In this document: positions 52,665 to 60,568 of the stretch, in pieces
How positions within the stretch are numbered: the stretch's first letter is position 1
Layout of the letters: the number at the start of each line of letters is the position of its first letter
Source of the DNA: WTAW01 sp964406575
GTDB lineage: Bacteria > Acidobacteriota > Aminicenantia > Aminicenantales > Aminicenantaceae
Length of the DNA stretch: 64,000 nucleotides
Reading direction: 5' to 3'
Assembly (NCBI GenBank): GCA_964406575.1
Contig: CAYOSH010000013.1
Location: 46,212 to 110,211 of the forward strand
Program-made: the position numbers and the translations under genes
Notes under the pieces: generated by a model
Told to the model about the DNA's origin: nothing
What the model saw: only the letters and a program-made list of their open reading frames with translations
The model's database searches: none

Positions 52665-52835
52665 GTGAGCATCCTTATTTCCGTGATAAGGGCATTAGAG
52701 GCAAAAAAGAGCGAGTCACTGTCCTTATGAGTCGGATGGTGGTGGGTGGGGGGGGGTCTTCGACGAATATGGACTGTGATGAACTCCTGCTATTATCATT
52801 TGACTTGAGAGCATCACGGAAATAAGGATGCTTTC
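52665..52835 (+). mobile_element. MITE-like element, copy C (171 bp)
   Basis: Same orientation as copy B. The left end reads GAGCATCC in place of AAGCATCC, with the rest of the terminal inverted repeat intact. Flanking 9-bp duplications are ATAATGACC (52656-52664) and ACAATGACC (52836-52844), 8 of 9 identical. The G-rich tract is the longest of the three, with a run of nine G. It lies in the 360-bp gap between mscS and tsaE, about 80 bp upstream of the mscS start; no gene was seen in the gap. Confidence 0.9.
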
Positions 52836-52947
52836 ACAATGACCTGCGTTTGAAGCCTGAAATACATTTTTCCCGGTTTACAGAATGCAGAATCCAGACT
52901 GCATATAGAATGCACAAAAAGAAAGCTCGTTTATCTAAATCTTAGGA

Positions 52948-53391
52948 TTAGAACACAATGGTGATCTGTCTTTGGTTTTCTCCAATAACGTCAATATGCA
53001 CATGAATAGCATCGATCGAAAAAGACAGTTTATCCGCCCATTCCACGATGACCACACCCAGGCCGAGATAATCTTCCCACCCCAAGTCCAAGATTTCTGC
53101 ACCTTTTCCTAAGCGGTAGAGGTCGACATGAAAGATGGGAAACTTTGCCTGATAGATGTTAACCAGTGTGAAAGATGGGCTGCACACCTGGTGATGATCG
53201 GCTAAACCTAAACCTGCAGCAATCCCCTTTGCAAAGACTGTCTTCCCTGCACCGAGCTCTCCGAAGAGAAGAACGACTTCATCTCTCTTGAAATCCTTGG
53301 AGAGTTCTTGAGCGAGCTGGAAGGTCTCTTCTTCAGACCGAGTGATATGCCTTTTCACTTCAGGATTTGATCCAGGTTTCTTCATCTTCAT
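52948..53391 (-). CDS. tsaE: tRNA t6A synthesis ATPase TsaE
   Basis: 147 residues. TsaE is the ATPase that regenerates the TsaBD complex making t6A on tRNA. FGELGAGKTVFAKGIA is the Walker A loop, then SPSFTLVNIY (switch region), FHVDLYRL and VVIVEWADKL complete the family pattern. No good ribosome site precedes ATG 53391. It follows nnr on the same strand with 48 bp between them, a common arrangement in bacteria. Confidence 0.93.
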   Translation of the reverse strand: MKMKKPGSNPEVKRHITRSEEETFQLAQELSKDFKRDEVVLLFGELGAGKTVFAKGIAAGLGLADHHQVCSPSFTLVNIYQAKFPIFHVDLYRLGKGAEILDLGWEDYLGLGVVIVEWADKLSFSIDAIHVHIDVIGENQRQITIVF

Positions 53392-53439
53392 TTTTAATGT
53401 TCAGTTTTGTTGCGTACATCACCACTTTAAGGATTTCAA

Positions 53440-54996
53440 TTAAATAAAAGCTGTCATGCTCTTGATGGCTGAAGGAAGATAGGTGATCAGTGTGCCAGCG
53501 GTGAGAGCCCTCTGCCCCATCTTTTGCGCTGCAATGTCGCCGCTCAATCCATGAACATAGACCGCAGCGAGTGTTGCCAGGAGCGGATCCTTCTCCTGGA
53601 TGATCATGGAAGCGATCATTCCGCTGAGCACATCACCGGAACCGGCTGTGGCCATCCCTGGATTTCCCGTGGGATTGATGTAAACCTTCCCATCGGGAGC
53701 ACATATGAGCGTTCTGTAACCCTTGAGCACCAGGGTGATCCCATATTCCTGGGCAAATTGAGGCCCAAGCTCCAGTTTTCTCTTGACCACTTCCTTCGTG
53801 GACAGGTTCAGAAGCCTGGCAAATTCACCGGGATGAGGAGTCAAGACGGCTGCTTTCTTCAAAGACTTGAGGATGTCGATCTTTTCGGCAAGTATATTCA
53901 GAGCGTCTGCATCGAGTACGACTGGAATTTTAACCTTGGGAAGGAGGGCAAAAACGAATTCAGCTGTGGAGGGATGGGTTGAAATGCCGGGACCCAACAG
54001 AAGCGCATCTTTGTCTTTCAGCAGCTCGAGCGATCTCCCGATCGCATCGGCAGAGAATGTTTTTTTTGTCGTCTCAGGAAGGGGTTCGGTCATCAACTCG
54101 GCCATGGCTCGGGCGACGATCGGAAGACAGCTCTGTGGTGTGCCTAAAGTCACAAGGCCTGCCCCCATCTTTAATGCGGCCTTTCCCGCCAAAATAGAAG
54201 CACCGGTTTTTCCCAGCGACCCGGAAATGATGAACAGATGGCCGTAATTGCCCTTGTGGGCGTCCCTCTTCCTCGGTTTAAAATAGGGAGAAAGTTTTTC
54301 TTCCTCAACCAGTTCCAGTTTCAGATGGTCTTCCTCTAACAGTGCGGGCGGAACGCTGATATCCGCCACGACCAACTCCCCCACCATCTCTTCAGCTGGA
54401 GGGAATACATGGGCGATCTTGGGAGCAGCCAGGGTGATCGTCAAATCTGCCTCTACACAGGGGCCAAATATCTGGAAGCTGTCTGAAGAGAGACCCGAGG
54501 GGATATCCACAGAGATAGTGTACGCTTCCGAAGCGTTGATGTCGTCGATGACTTGAGCGTAAAATCCTTTTGCCTTATGGGTCAATCCTGTACCGAAAAT
54601 GGCATCAATGAGCAAGGTGGCCTTTTTCAGTGCTTTTTTATGAACACGCCATTCTTTTGCGCTCGGCGCTTCGGAGATCTTGACACCGATCCTTTGGGCT
54701 ATCCCCGCGTTCAGGGCCGCATCACCCTTCAATTCTTTCACTCGAGCAAGGAGAATGACTTGGGGACGGCATCCCTGGTTGTACAGATGTCGAGCCACAA
54801 CGAATCCATCTCCCCCGTTATTTCCCTTCCCCGCAACAATCACGATCTCTTCAAAACCGATTTCAGGGAAGCAATCCAATATCTCTATGGCAATCTGCAG
54901 CCCTGCGTTTTCCATCAGTATTGGGCCGATTATGCCGAGATCTTCAATCGCCTTCCGGTCGATCTCTTTCATCTGTGTAGAGTTTAATACTTTCAT
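53440..54996 (-). CDS. nnr: Bifunctional NAD(P)H-hydrate epimerase/dehydratase
   Basis: 518 residues, the usual size of the fused repair enzyme. The N-terminal epimerase half (YjeF_N) has GKGNNGGDGFVVARHL and the dehydratase half (carbohydrate-kinase-like) has VLTPHPGEFARL and AGSGDVLSGMIASMI. Together they repair hydrated NADH and NADPH. The start ATG 54996 has AAGGAGATG upstream. Next on the same strand is tsaE. All catalytic motifs look intact. Confidence 0.94.
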   Translation of the reverse strand: MKVLNSTQMKEIDRKAIEDLGIIGPILMENAGLQIAIEILDCFPEIGFEEIVIVAGKGNNGGDGFVVARHLYNQGCRPQVILLARVKELKGDAALNAGIAQRIGVKISEAPSAKEWRVHKKALKKATLLIDAIFGTGLTHKAKGFYAQVIDDINASEAYTISVDIPSGLSSDSFQIFGPCVEADLTITLAAPKIAHVFPPAEEMVGELVVADISVPPALLEEDHLKLELVEEEKLSPYFKPRKRDAHKGNYGHLFIISGSLGKTGASILAGKAALKMGAGLVTLGTPQSCLPIVARAMAELMTEPLPETTKKTFSADAIGRSLELLKDKDALLLGPGISTHPSTAEFVFALLPKVKIPVVLDADALNILAEKIDILKSLKKAAVLTPHPGEFARLLNLSTKEVVKRKLELGPQFAQEYGITLVLKGYRTLICAPDGKVYINPTGNPGMATAGSGDVLSGMIASMIIQEKDPLLATLAAVYVHGLSGDIAAQKMGQRALTAGTLITYLPSAIKSMTAFI

Positions 54997-55098
54997 TACA
55001 TCTCCTTAGCACTCCTTATTTACACGGCATTTTCAATCAGGTGAATTGTAACACAATTCCTCATTTTAGTAAGCAATTCCACTCCGTTTTTTCTCTGT

Positions 55099-55120
55099 CT
55101 GTTCGGGGAACGGACCCTAT
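55099..55120. repeat. GTTCGGGGAACGGACC fragment of repeat family 2 (R5)
   Basis: CTGTTCGGGGAACGGACCCTAT is the reverse complement of the left half of the R1 repeat (TAGGGTCCGTTCCCCGAAC). It lies in the 250-bp divergent gap between nnr and gap. Confidence 0.5.
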
Positions 55121-55246
55121 TTAAGGACGCAACGCGTGTTCAGACAACCTAGGATAATGCACATATTCTTCTGCTCAACCACATTTTATTGATTTAAAAA
55201 ATGATTTGTGTTACACAATGGATGAATTCACAAAGGAGGTTCACTC

Positions 55247-56248
55247 ATGGGAATTAAAGTCGGTATAAACGGATTTGGCCGAATCGGGAGAAACTTTTTT
55301 CGCGCATCTTATCTAGATCCTGATATCGAGATCGCTGCCGCCAATGATCTTGCCGATGCCAGAACTCTGGCACATCTCCTGAAATATGATTCCGTTCTCG
55401 GAATCCTGGATGCTGATGTGCGGTCCTCAGAAAACGCAATTTTAGTGAATGGTATAGAAACAAAGGTTCTTTCTGAGCGAGACCCTGCCAATCTCCCTTG
55501 GAGAGACATGGGCGTCACAGTGGTCATCGAATCCACTGGTTTGTTCCGTAAAAGGCCGGATGCACTCAAACACATTGAGAGTGGAGGGGCAAAGAAAGTC
55601 CTCATTTCCGCCCCGGCAACTGATCCCGATGTCACTCTGGTCTTGGGTGTGAATGAAGATATGTACAACCCGGAAAAACATCACATCATCTCCAATGCCT
55701 CCTGCACCACCAATTGTCTGGCTCCTCCCACAAAGGTCATCCATGAGAATTTTGGCATTGAAAAAGCGTTTATGACCACAATCCACGCATACACCAACGA
55801 TCAGAGAATCCTCGACTTTCCCCACAGTGATCTTCGCCGGGCCCGGGCCGCAGCTGTGTCTCAGATACCGACAACAACTGGGGCAGCTAAGGCGGTCGGC
55901 CTTGTCATGCCAGAGTTGAAGGGTAAGATCGACGGCATTGCCATAAGAATTCCGACGCCCGATGTTTCGGTAGTGGATCTTGTGGCCCTTTTGAAAAAAG
56001 AGGTCACTGCAGATGAAGTGAATGCTGTGCTCAAAACCGCTGCCAATGGAAAAATGAAGGGGATCCTCCAGTACTGCGAAGAGCCCCTTGTCTCCATTGA
56101 TTTTGTGTCGAATTCTCATTCCTCCATTGTGGACAGTCTGCTCACTCGAGTCACAGATGGAAACCTGGTGAAGGTTCTTGCTTGGTACGATAACGAATGG
56201 GGATACTCCTGCCGGCTCAAAGACCTTGTGAAGTTTATTCAGAGTTAA
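55247..56248 (+). CDS. gap: Glyceraldehyde-3-phosphate dehydrogenase
   Basis: 333 residues. Oxidises GAP to 1,3-bisphosphoglycerate with NAD(P). GINGFGRIGRNFFRA is the dinucleotide loop; SNASCTTNCLAP contains the catalytic Cys, and TTIHAYTNDQ holds the catalytic His. AAAGGAGG precedes ATG 55247. It is the first gene of gap-pgk-tpiA-secG; pgk begins 6 bp after its stop. Confidence 0.97.
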   Translation: MGIKVGINGFGRIGRNFFRASYLDPDIEIAAANDLADARTLAHLLKYDSVLGILDADVRSSENAILVNGIETKVLSERDPANLPWRDMGVTVVIESTGLFRKRPDALKHIESGGAKKVLISAPATDPDVTLVLGVNEDMYNPEKHHIISNASCTTNCLAPPTKVIHENFGIEKAFMTTIHAYTNDQRILDFPHSDLRRARAAAVSQIPTTTGAAKAVGLVMPELKGKIDGIAIRIPTPDVSVVDLVALLKKEVTADEVNAVLKTAANGKMKGILQYCEEPLVSIDFVSNSHSSIVDSLLTRVTDGNLVKVLAWYDNEWGYSCRLKDLVKFIQS

Positions 56249-56254
56249 AGTCGC

Positions 56255-57451
56255 ATGTTCCGAATCAAAGACCTGGATTTGGCAGAGAAATTTGTTTTTT
56301 TGCGCGTGGATTTTAATGTTCCGTTGGATGATGAGGGCAAGATCCGTGATGACACACGTATTAAAGCTGCACTCCCCACTCTGAAATATCTTCTGGAACA
56401 GAATACAAGGGTTGTCGTCGCCTCCCATCTGGGGCGGCCGAAGGGCCAGTTCGATCCTAAATTGAGTATGAAACCCGTCGCACAAAGACTATCTGAGTTG
56501 ATCTCAGAAGATGTTCGGCTGGCACCTGACGTCATCGGTGAAGAAGTAAACAGACTTAAGGAAAGGCTCAAGGAACGACAGGTTTTAGTCCTGGAAAACC
56601 TCAGGTTTTATGAGGGGGAAAAAAAGAACGACCCTGAGTTTGCGCAAAACCTGGCCAAGGGCATCGATTATTACATCAATGACGCCTTTGGCGCCTGTCA
56701 CAGGGCACATGCATCAATCGTCGGAATCCCCCGTTACGTGAAAAAATCCGCAGCCGGTTTTCTTGTGACCGAAGAGCTCGAATATCTCAATAAGGCCATC
56801 TACACTCCTCAAAAACCTTATACAGTCATTCTTGGGGGCGCAAAAGTCTCTGATAAGATCCCGATCATCCAAAACCTGATGAATAAAGCCGACAATATCT
56901 TGATCGGCGGAGCCATGGCCTATACTTTTTTTGCAGCTCAAGGATGTGACGTAGGCCGTTCTCTCGTTGAAAAGGATAAAAAAGACCTGGCGCTCCAAGT
57001 TTTGAACAGAGCCAAAGAGAATGACGTCAGCTTTTACCTCCCCCTCGACCATATCGTGGCTGCTCAAATGGTTTCTGGACAGGAGACAAGAACAGTGGAG
57101 GATTTTCCTATCCCCTCGGATATGATGGCATTGGATATAGGACCCAAGACAATTCGAACATATGCCTATAGTATCGCCCAGGCAAAGACAATCCTATGGA
57201 ACGGGCCTATGGGTGTCTTTGAAATTGACGAGTTTTCCCAGGGAACCATGAAAATTGCTGAGGCCGTCGCTGAATCCGATGCTCTCAGTATCGTCGGCGG
57301 CGGCGATTCTGTAGCTGCTGTGTATAAAGCCGGAGTCAGCGATAAAATATCCCATATATCTACGGGGGGAGGCGCTTCCCTGGAGTATATCGCCAACGGA
57401 ACTTTACCTGGAATCGAGGCCTTAACGGAGAAAAATAATGACAATGACTAA
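56255..57451 (+). CDS. pgk: Phosphoglycerate kinase
   Basis: 398 residues. Makes ATP from 1,3-bisphosphoglycerate. FLRVDFNVPLDDEG is the N-terminal signature, VASHLGRPKGQFDP the substrate loop and IVGGGDSVAAV the nucleotide loop. ATG 56255 follows the gap stop by 6 bp. The gene's 3' end overlaps the tpiA start by 14 bp. Length and motifs are normal. Confidence 0.97.
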   Translation: MFRIKDLDLAEKFVFLRVDFNVPLDDEGKIRDDTRIKAALPTLKYLLEQNTRVVVASHLGRPKGQFDPKLSMKPVAQRLSELISEDVRLAPDVIGEEVNRLKERLKERQVLVLENLRFYEGEKKNDPEFAQNLAKGIDYYINDAFGACHRAHASIVGIPRYVKKSAAGFLVTEELEYLNKAIYTPQKPYTVILGGAKVSDKIPIIQNLMNKADNILIGGAMAYTFFAAQGCDVGRSLVEKDKKDLALQVLNRAKENDVSFYLPLDHIVAAQMVSGQETRTVEDFPIPSDMMALDIGPKTIRTYAYSIAQAKTILWNGPMGVFEIDEFSQGTMKIAEAVAESDALSIVGGGDSVAAVYKAGVSDKISHISTGGGASLEYIANGTLPGIEALTEKNNDND

Positions 57452-58223
57452 TGAAAAACCGCTTATTGCCGGAAATTGGAAATTGTATATGACGAACTCA
57501 GAGGCTGTGGAACTCGTAAGCGAGCTACAGGAGAAAAGTCACGAATTCGAAGAGGCGCAGATGGTTGTTATCCCTCCCTTCACAGCCTTATGTGACATCC
57601 ACCACACACTTCAGGGCAGTTCCATCGAGATAGGAGCTCAGAATCTTTTCTGGGAGGATCAAGGAGCATACACTGGAGAAATTTCTGCCCCCATGCTCAA
57701 AGACGTCGGCTGCACCTATGTAATCATCGGGCACTCGGAGCGACGACAATATTTTGGAGAGACCAACGCAACTGTCAACAAGAAAATCCGGGCCGCTCTG
57801 GCTCACGAGTTAACGCCGATTTTATGTATCGGAGAGTCTTTGGAAGAAAGGGAGAAAGGCGAGACCATAAACAAAGTAAAGACTCAGATCTCCGAGGGCT
57901 TAGACGGTTTTGATAAGGTCGCCGTCCAAAAAGTCATCATTGCCTATGAGCCTATCTGGGCTATAGGAACAGGGCTCACCGCTACCCCAGAACAAGCCGA
58001 GGAAGTCCACGATTTTATAAGGCAAGAGCTCTCAGAAAAGTATGGAAAAGAAACCGGTTCCTGTGCTATAATCCTGTACGGCGGGTCGGTCAAACCCGCC
58101 AATACTTTTTCTCTGTCGAAAAAGAAAGATATTAACGGCGCTCTGGTCGGAGGAGCGTCACTTAAAGCTGAATCTTTTGTGGAGATCGCAAAAGAGGCGA
58201 TAAAGGCGTACAAGGAAAAATGA
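57438..58223 (+). CDS. tpiA: Triose-phosphate isomerase
   Basis: 261 residues. Interconverts DHAP and GAP. IAGNWKLYMT holds the catalytic Lys, IGHSERR the catalytic His and YEPIWAIGTG the catalytic Glu; YGGSVKPAN is the phosphate loop. The gene overlaps pgk by 14 bp and its stop overlaps the secG start by 4 bp, so the three are translationally coupled. Confidence 0.97.
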   Translation: MTMTNEKPLIAGNWKLYMTNSEAVELVSELQEKSHEFEEAQMVVIPPFTALCDIHHTLQGSSIEIGAQNLFWEDQGAYTGEISAPMLKDVGCTYVIIGHSERRQYFGETNATVNKKIRAALAHELTPILCIGESLEEREKGETINKVKTQISEGLDGFDKVAVQKVIIAYEPIWAIGTGLTATPEQAEEVHDFIRQELSEKYGKETGSCAIILYGGSVKPANTFSLSKKKDINGALVGGASLKAESFVEIAKEAIKAYKEK

Positions 58224-58666
58224 GCGTTTTAATCACAATTATTCATGTCATTGTTTGTATCATCCTGATTTTGGCTGTGTTGCTGCAATCAGGAAAAGCG
58301 GCAGATTTGGCAGGTGCCTTCGGCGGTATGGGAAGCCAATCTGTGTTTGGGCCTCGAGGAGCAGCCACTCTTCTCACAAAACTTACGACCATTAGCGCAG
58401 TTCTCTTCATGATCACATCATTAGGGCTGTGGATCCTATCAAGCAAAGGGACTACGAGATCTGTCCTGAGCGGTGAAAAAGCAGCCGCACAGGAAACTCC
58501 CGCGGCAACCACTGAAGTCAAGAAAGAGGCCGAAAACCCCACAGCTAAACCAGGCGCGACGCAACCGGAACAGAAAAAAAGCGGAGAAACAAAAAAGAAA
58601 ACTGAAGATACCAAAAAAACGCCCGCAGAGACAGCGAAGAAGCCTCCGGAACAGAAGAAGAATTAA
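58220..58666 (+). CDS. secG: SecG preprotein translocase subunit with a long charged tail
   Basis: 148 residues. Residues 1-75 are SecG: a first helix (IIHVIVCIILILAVLLQSGK), the loop AADLAGAFGGMGSQSVFG, then a second helix. Standard SecG ends near residue 75-110; here a further 70 residues rich in Lys, Glu, Pro and Thr follow. The tail is low-complexity and probably disordered in the periplasm or cytoplasm. It is the last gene of the glycolytic operon, coupled to tpiA by ATGA. Confidence 0.93.
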   Translation: MSVLITIIHVIVCIILILAVLLQSGKAADLAGAFGGMGSQSVFGPRGAATLLTKLTTISAVLFMITSLGLWILSSKGTTRSVLSGEKAAAQETPAATTEVKKEAENPTAKPGATQPEQKKSGETKKKTEDTKKTPAETAKKPPEQKKN

Positions 58667-58684
58667 GAACACCCCCGCCAATTT

Positions 58685-58771
58685 GCCGAAGTGGTGGAAT
58701 TTGGTAGACACGCATGGTTGAGGGCCATGTGAGCGTATTAGCTCGTGGGGGTTCGAGTCCCCCCTTCGGCA
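58685..58771 (+). tRNA. tRNA-Leu (anticodon GAG), CCA not encoded
   Basis: An 87-nt leucine tRNA. The acceptor GCCGAAG pairs with CTTCGGC; the anticodon loop TTGAGGG has anticodon GAG (codons CUC and CUU); the long variable arm GAGCGTATTAGCTC is class II; GGGGG TTCGAGT CCCCC is the T arm. The discriminator is A and no CCA follows (TTA). It lies 18 bp beyond secG. Confidence 0.95.
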
Positions 58772-58880
58772 TTACTTCTTTTTTTTCAGCAACTTAATTT
58801 GCAAATTAACACCGATAAAAGATTTTTTGACATATACAATTTCTTATGTTTTATCCTTTAAGATTAAAGGGCCAAAAGAA

Positions 58881-59342
58881 ATGCTGAAAAAATCGATCCT
58901 TTTCTCAATTATTGTTATTGCACTGTTCAACATCAGCTGTAGAAGGAGTGAAAGGAGCCCTTCTGTCAGAACTGAACTCATCGATGGAATACAACACGTC
59001 TACAATACTGTGGAACCTGTCAAAGGAGAAATTTCTCTGGATGTCGCTGAGGTATTCAGGATCGATTCCTTCGAGATAGATCCGGAGGATCCGCCCCTCA
59101 TCCAGATAGCTGTGAAAGACGATGCAGGAAATCTGTATCTGGGAGAGAGCCGGAACGTCAAGGTATACAAGTTAGACTCCAGCGGCCTATTATGCCATGC
59201 ACAAGTGGCTTCAGAATTTTGCCATCCGGACCATGATCGGTTGGGTGTTATTTCTGATATCCGGTGGATCCGCTGCAGTATGAATGAAATATTTTCCACC
59301 ACATTATTTTTTATTATTGATGACGGTAAGGCTGAATCGTGA
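58881..59342 (+). pseudogene. Truncated 6-bladed beta-propeller lipoprotein
   Basis: The ATG 58881 start gives a lipoprotein leader with lipobox NISC. Residues of about 30-104 look like the opening of the NHL-type 6-bladed propeller lipoproteins: ELIDGIQHVYNTVEPVKGEI, then FEIDPEDPP, then DDAGNLYLGESRNVKVYKLD. After about residue 104 (position 59193) the expected repeat continues no further; the remaining 50 residues (LLCHAQVASEFCHPDHDR and on) look foreign. Full-length members have about 350-400 residues. The end overlaps the 3' end of the convergent gene at 59314 by 29 bp. Likely a 3'-deleted gene; expression uncertain. Confidence 0.6.
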
Positions 59343-60144
59343 ACGTCTTTGCCTTGTATTTTCCATCCGGCAACACGGTCGGTAACATATACTCCGGATT
59401 TGTGAGTATAGCGTAAACAGCAGGGTCTCGTTCCTTTACCTTTTCTCGTGTATTTAATCTCCATTCACGCCCGATCTGCTCCAAACGTCCGGGATAATCC
59501 TGTGCTCCGAGTATCGAGGTTAAAGCCCAGTAAATATATTCAGAATTCATGCAGTCATAATCGCATGTTTCGTCATCATAGGTAAACCAGGCGCCATCGG
59601 GATATTGCTCTGGAACTTCCTCAAAGCGCCCTCCTCTGGCTTTATCCAATGCATTTGAAATCTCGGTACCGGGCTCTCTCCCAAAAACCTCAGGGTAGGC
59701 GCCTCCCCATCCCACGTCTGTCACCATGTGCAGGATTTCTTCCAAGGAAGCGTCGAATTTGCCCTGTGCTCTTGCATTAGGAATCGTTTCCTCATCATAT
59801 AGCCCCTGACCTCTCGGGCGCTTGTCTCTGCGAATAAGCCTTCTCTCGCCTACGGTTTTCGTCATCACTATAGCGCCTTTCCCCTTTATGAGAGCATCCA
59901 TGATTTTCATGTTGTCGGGTATGCCGTCTTCGTCGTTATCAATATACTCGGCCAATATGTTGGCAGCATGGAGTAACTTGTCGTCACCAGTAGTGTTTGT
60001 TGCATAAATATGCAGCCCAAATACTTCAACCTGTTTGGTGAATGCCACATCTGCCTTCGTTTCCTGATCGGACACCTCAGAACGACTGTAAGACAGGAAT
60101 AGCGCACACATGAGGACTAATCCGAATAAAATTCGCGATTTCAT
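59314..60144 (-). CDS. Exported protein with EExxH domain, paralogue of the 23575 protein
   Basis: 276 residues. Residues 1-20 are a signal peptide. The domain shares its blocks with the 23575 protein: GKGAIVMTKTVGE (compare KATMVFFNT), FDASLEEILHMVTDVG (EEILH at 135-139), SEYIYWAL, and KERDPAVYAI. DNDEDGIPD at residues 69-77 fits a DxDxDG calcium loop of the thrombospondin-3/dockerin type; the paralogue instead carries RTX repeats. AAAGGAG precedes ATG 60144. Function unknown; a metalloenzyme is suggested only by EExxH and would need a nearby ligand set. Confidence 0.68.
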   Translation of the reverse strand: MKSRILFGLVLMCALFLSYSRSEVSDQETKADVAFTKQVEVFGLHIYATNTTGDDKLLHAANILAEYIDNDEDGIPDNMKIMDALIKGKGAIVMTKTVGERRLIRRDKRPRGQGLYDEETIPNARAQGKFDASLEEILHMVTDVGWGGAYPEVFGREPGTEISNALDKARGGRFEEVPEQYPDGAWFTYDDETCDYDCMNSEYIYWALTSILGAQDYPGRLEQIGREWRLNTREKVKERDPAVYAILTNPEYMLPTVLPDGKYKAKTFTIQPYRHQ

Positions 60145-60270
60145 AATTTCTCCTTTATTTAAAAAAAATGCTCGGCAATCATAAATCCGTAATAAAATGA
60201 TGTAGCGTCAGGGCCTCTCAGACACTACAGGAAGAGGAATAATTCTCAAAAGAGATTTTGAGTGTCATTC

Positions 60271-60447
60271 TCATTTTGTTTTCCACACGACAAGATCGAA
60301 AACACCATTATTTTTGTTAGAGCCGTCAACAATCTCTTCATATCTTGTCTCCTTAATACTGTAGCCAAGTTTATCTATTATATTTAAAACAAATGGGGAG
60401 TCAATTGGGTACGGTTTATTACTCAAATCTCCCGAAAACTCATTCCC
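60271..60447 (-). pseudogene. C-terminal remnant of an unidentified gene
   Basis: On the minus strand, after a stop and without a start codon, 58 codons read through a protein-like sequence ending at a TGA at 60271-60273: GNEFSGDLSNKPYPIDSP, then FVLNIIDKLGYSIKETRYEE, then FDLVVWKTK. It has normal amino-acid mix and helix/strand pattern, and the final VVW strand resembles a C-terminus. The family is not recognised; methyltransferase-like is only a guess. It lies in the 424-bp space between the EExxH gene and ackA. The hairpin CTCAAAA GAGA TTTTGAG (60244-60261) follows its stop. Confidence 0.45.
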
Positions 60448-60489
60448 TCATGATGAGAGTCTGTGATATAATTAAGCTAATCTTGTTTA

Positions 60490-60554
60490 GCTGGCTGGAC
60501 AAGAACCTTCACTTAAGGGCGCTTCGCCCTTCCCCTTTTGCTAAAACAGCCAGC
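60490..60554. other. Nested inverted repeats downstream of ackA
   Basis: GCTGGCTG (60490-60497) and CAGCCAGC (60547-60554) enclose a perfect hairpin, AAGGGCG CTT CGCCCTT (60515-60531). The structure lies about 15-80 bp beyond the ackA stop. No T-run follows on the ackA strand, so an intrinsic terminator is doubtful; an RNA-stabilising hairpin is an alternative. Confidence 0.4.
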
Positions 60555-60568
60555 ATTTCTCACGCATT

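Noticed and set aside
55442..56485. Minus-strand open frame of 347 codons
   Set aside because: It lies fully antisense to gap and pgk, both with complete catalytic motifs, and its own protein has no recognisable domain and odd Cys/His-rich composition.
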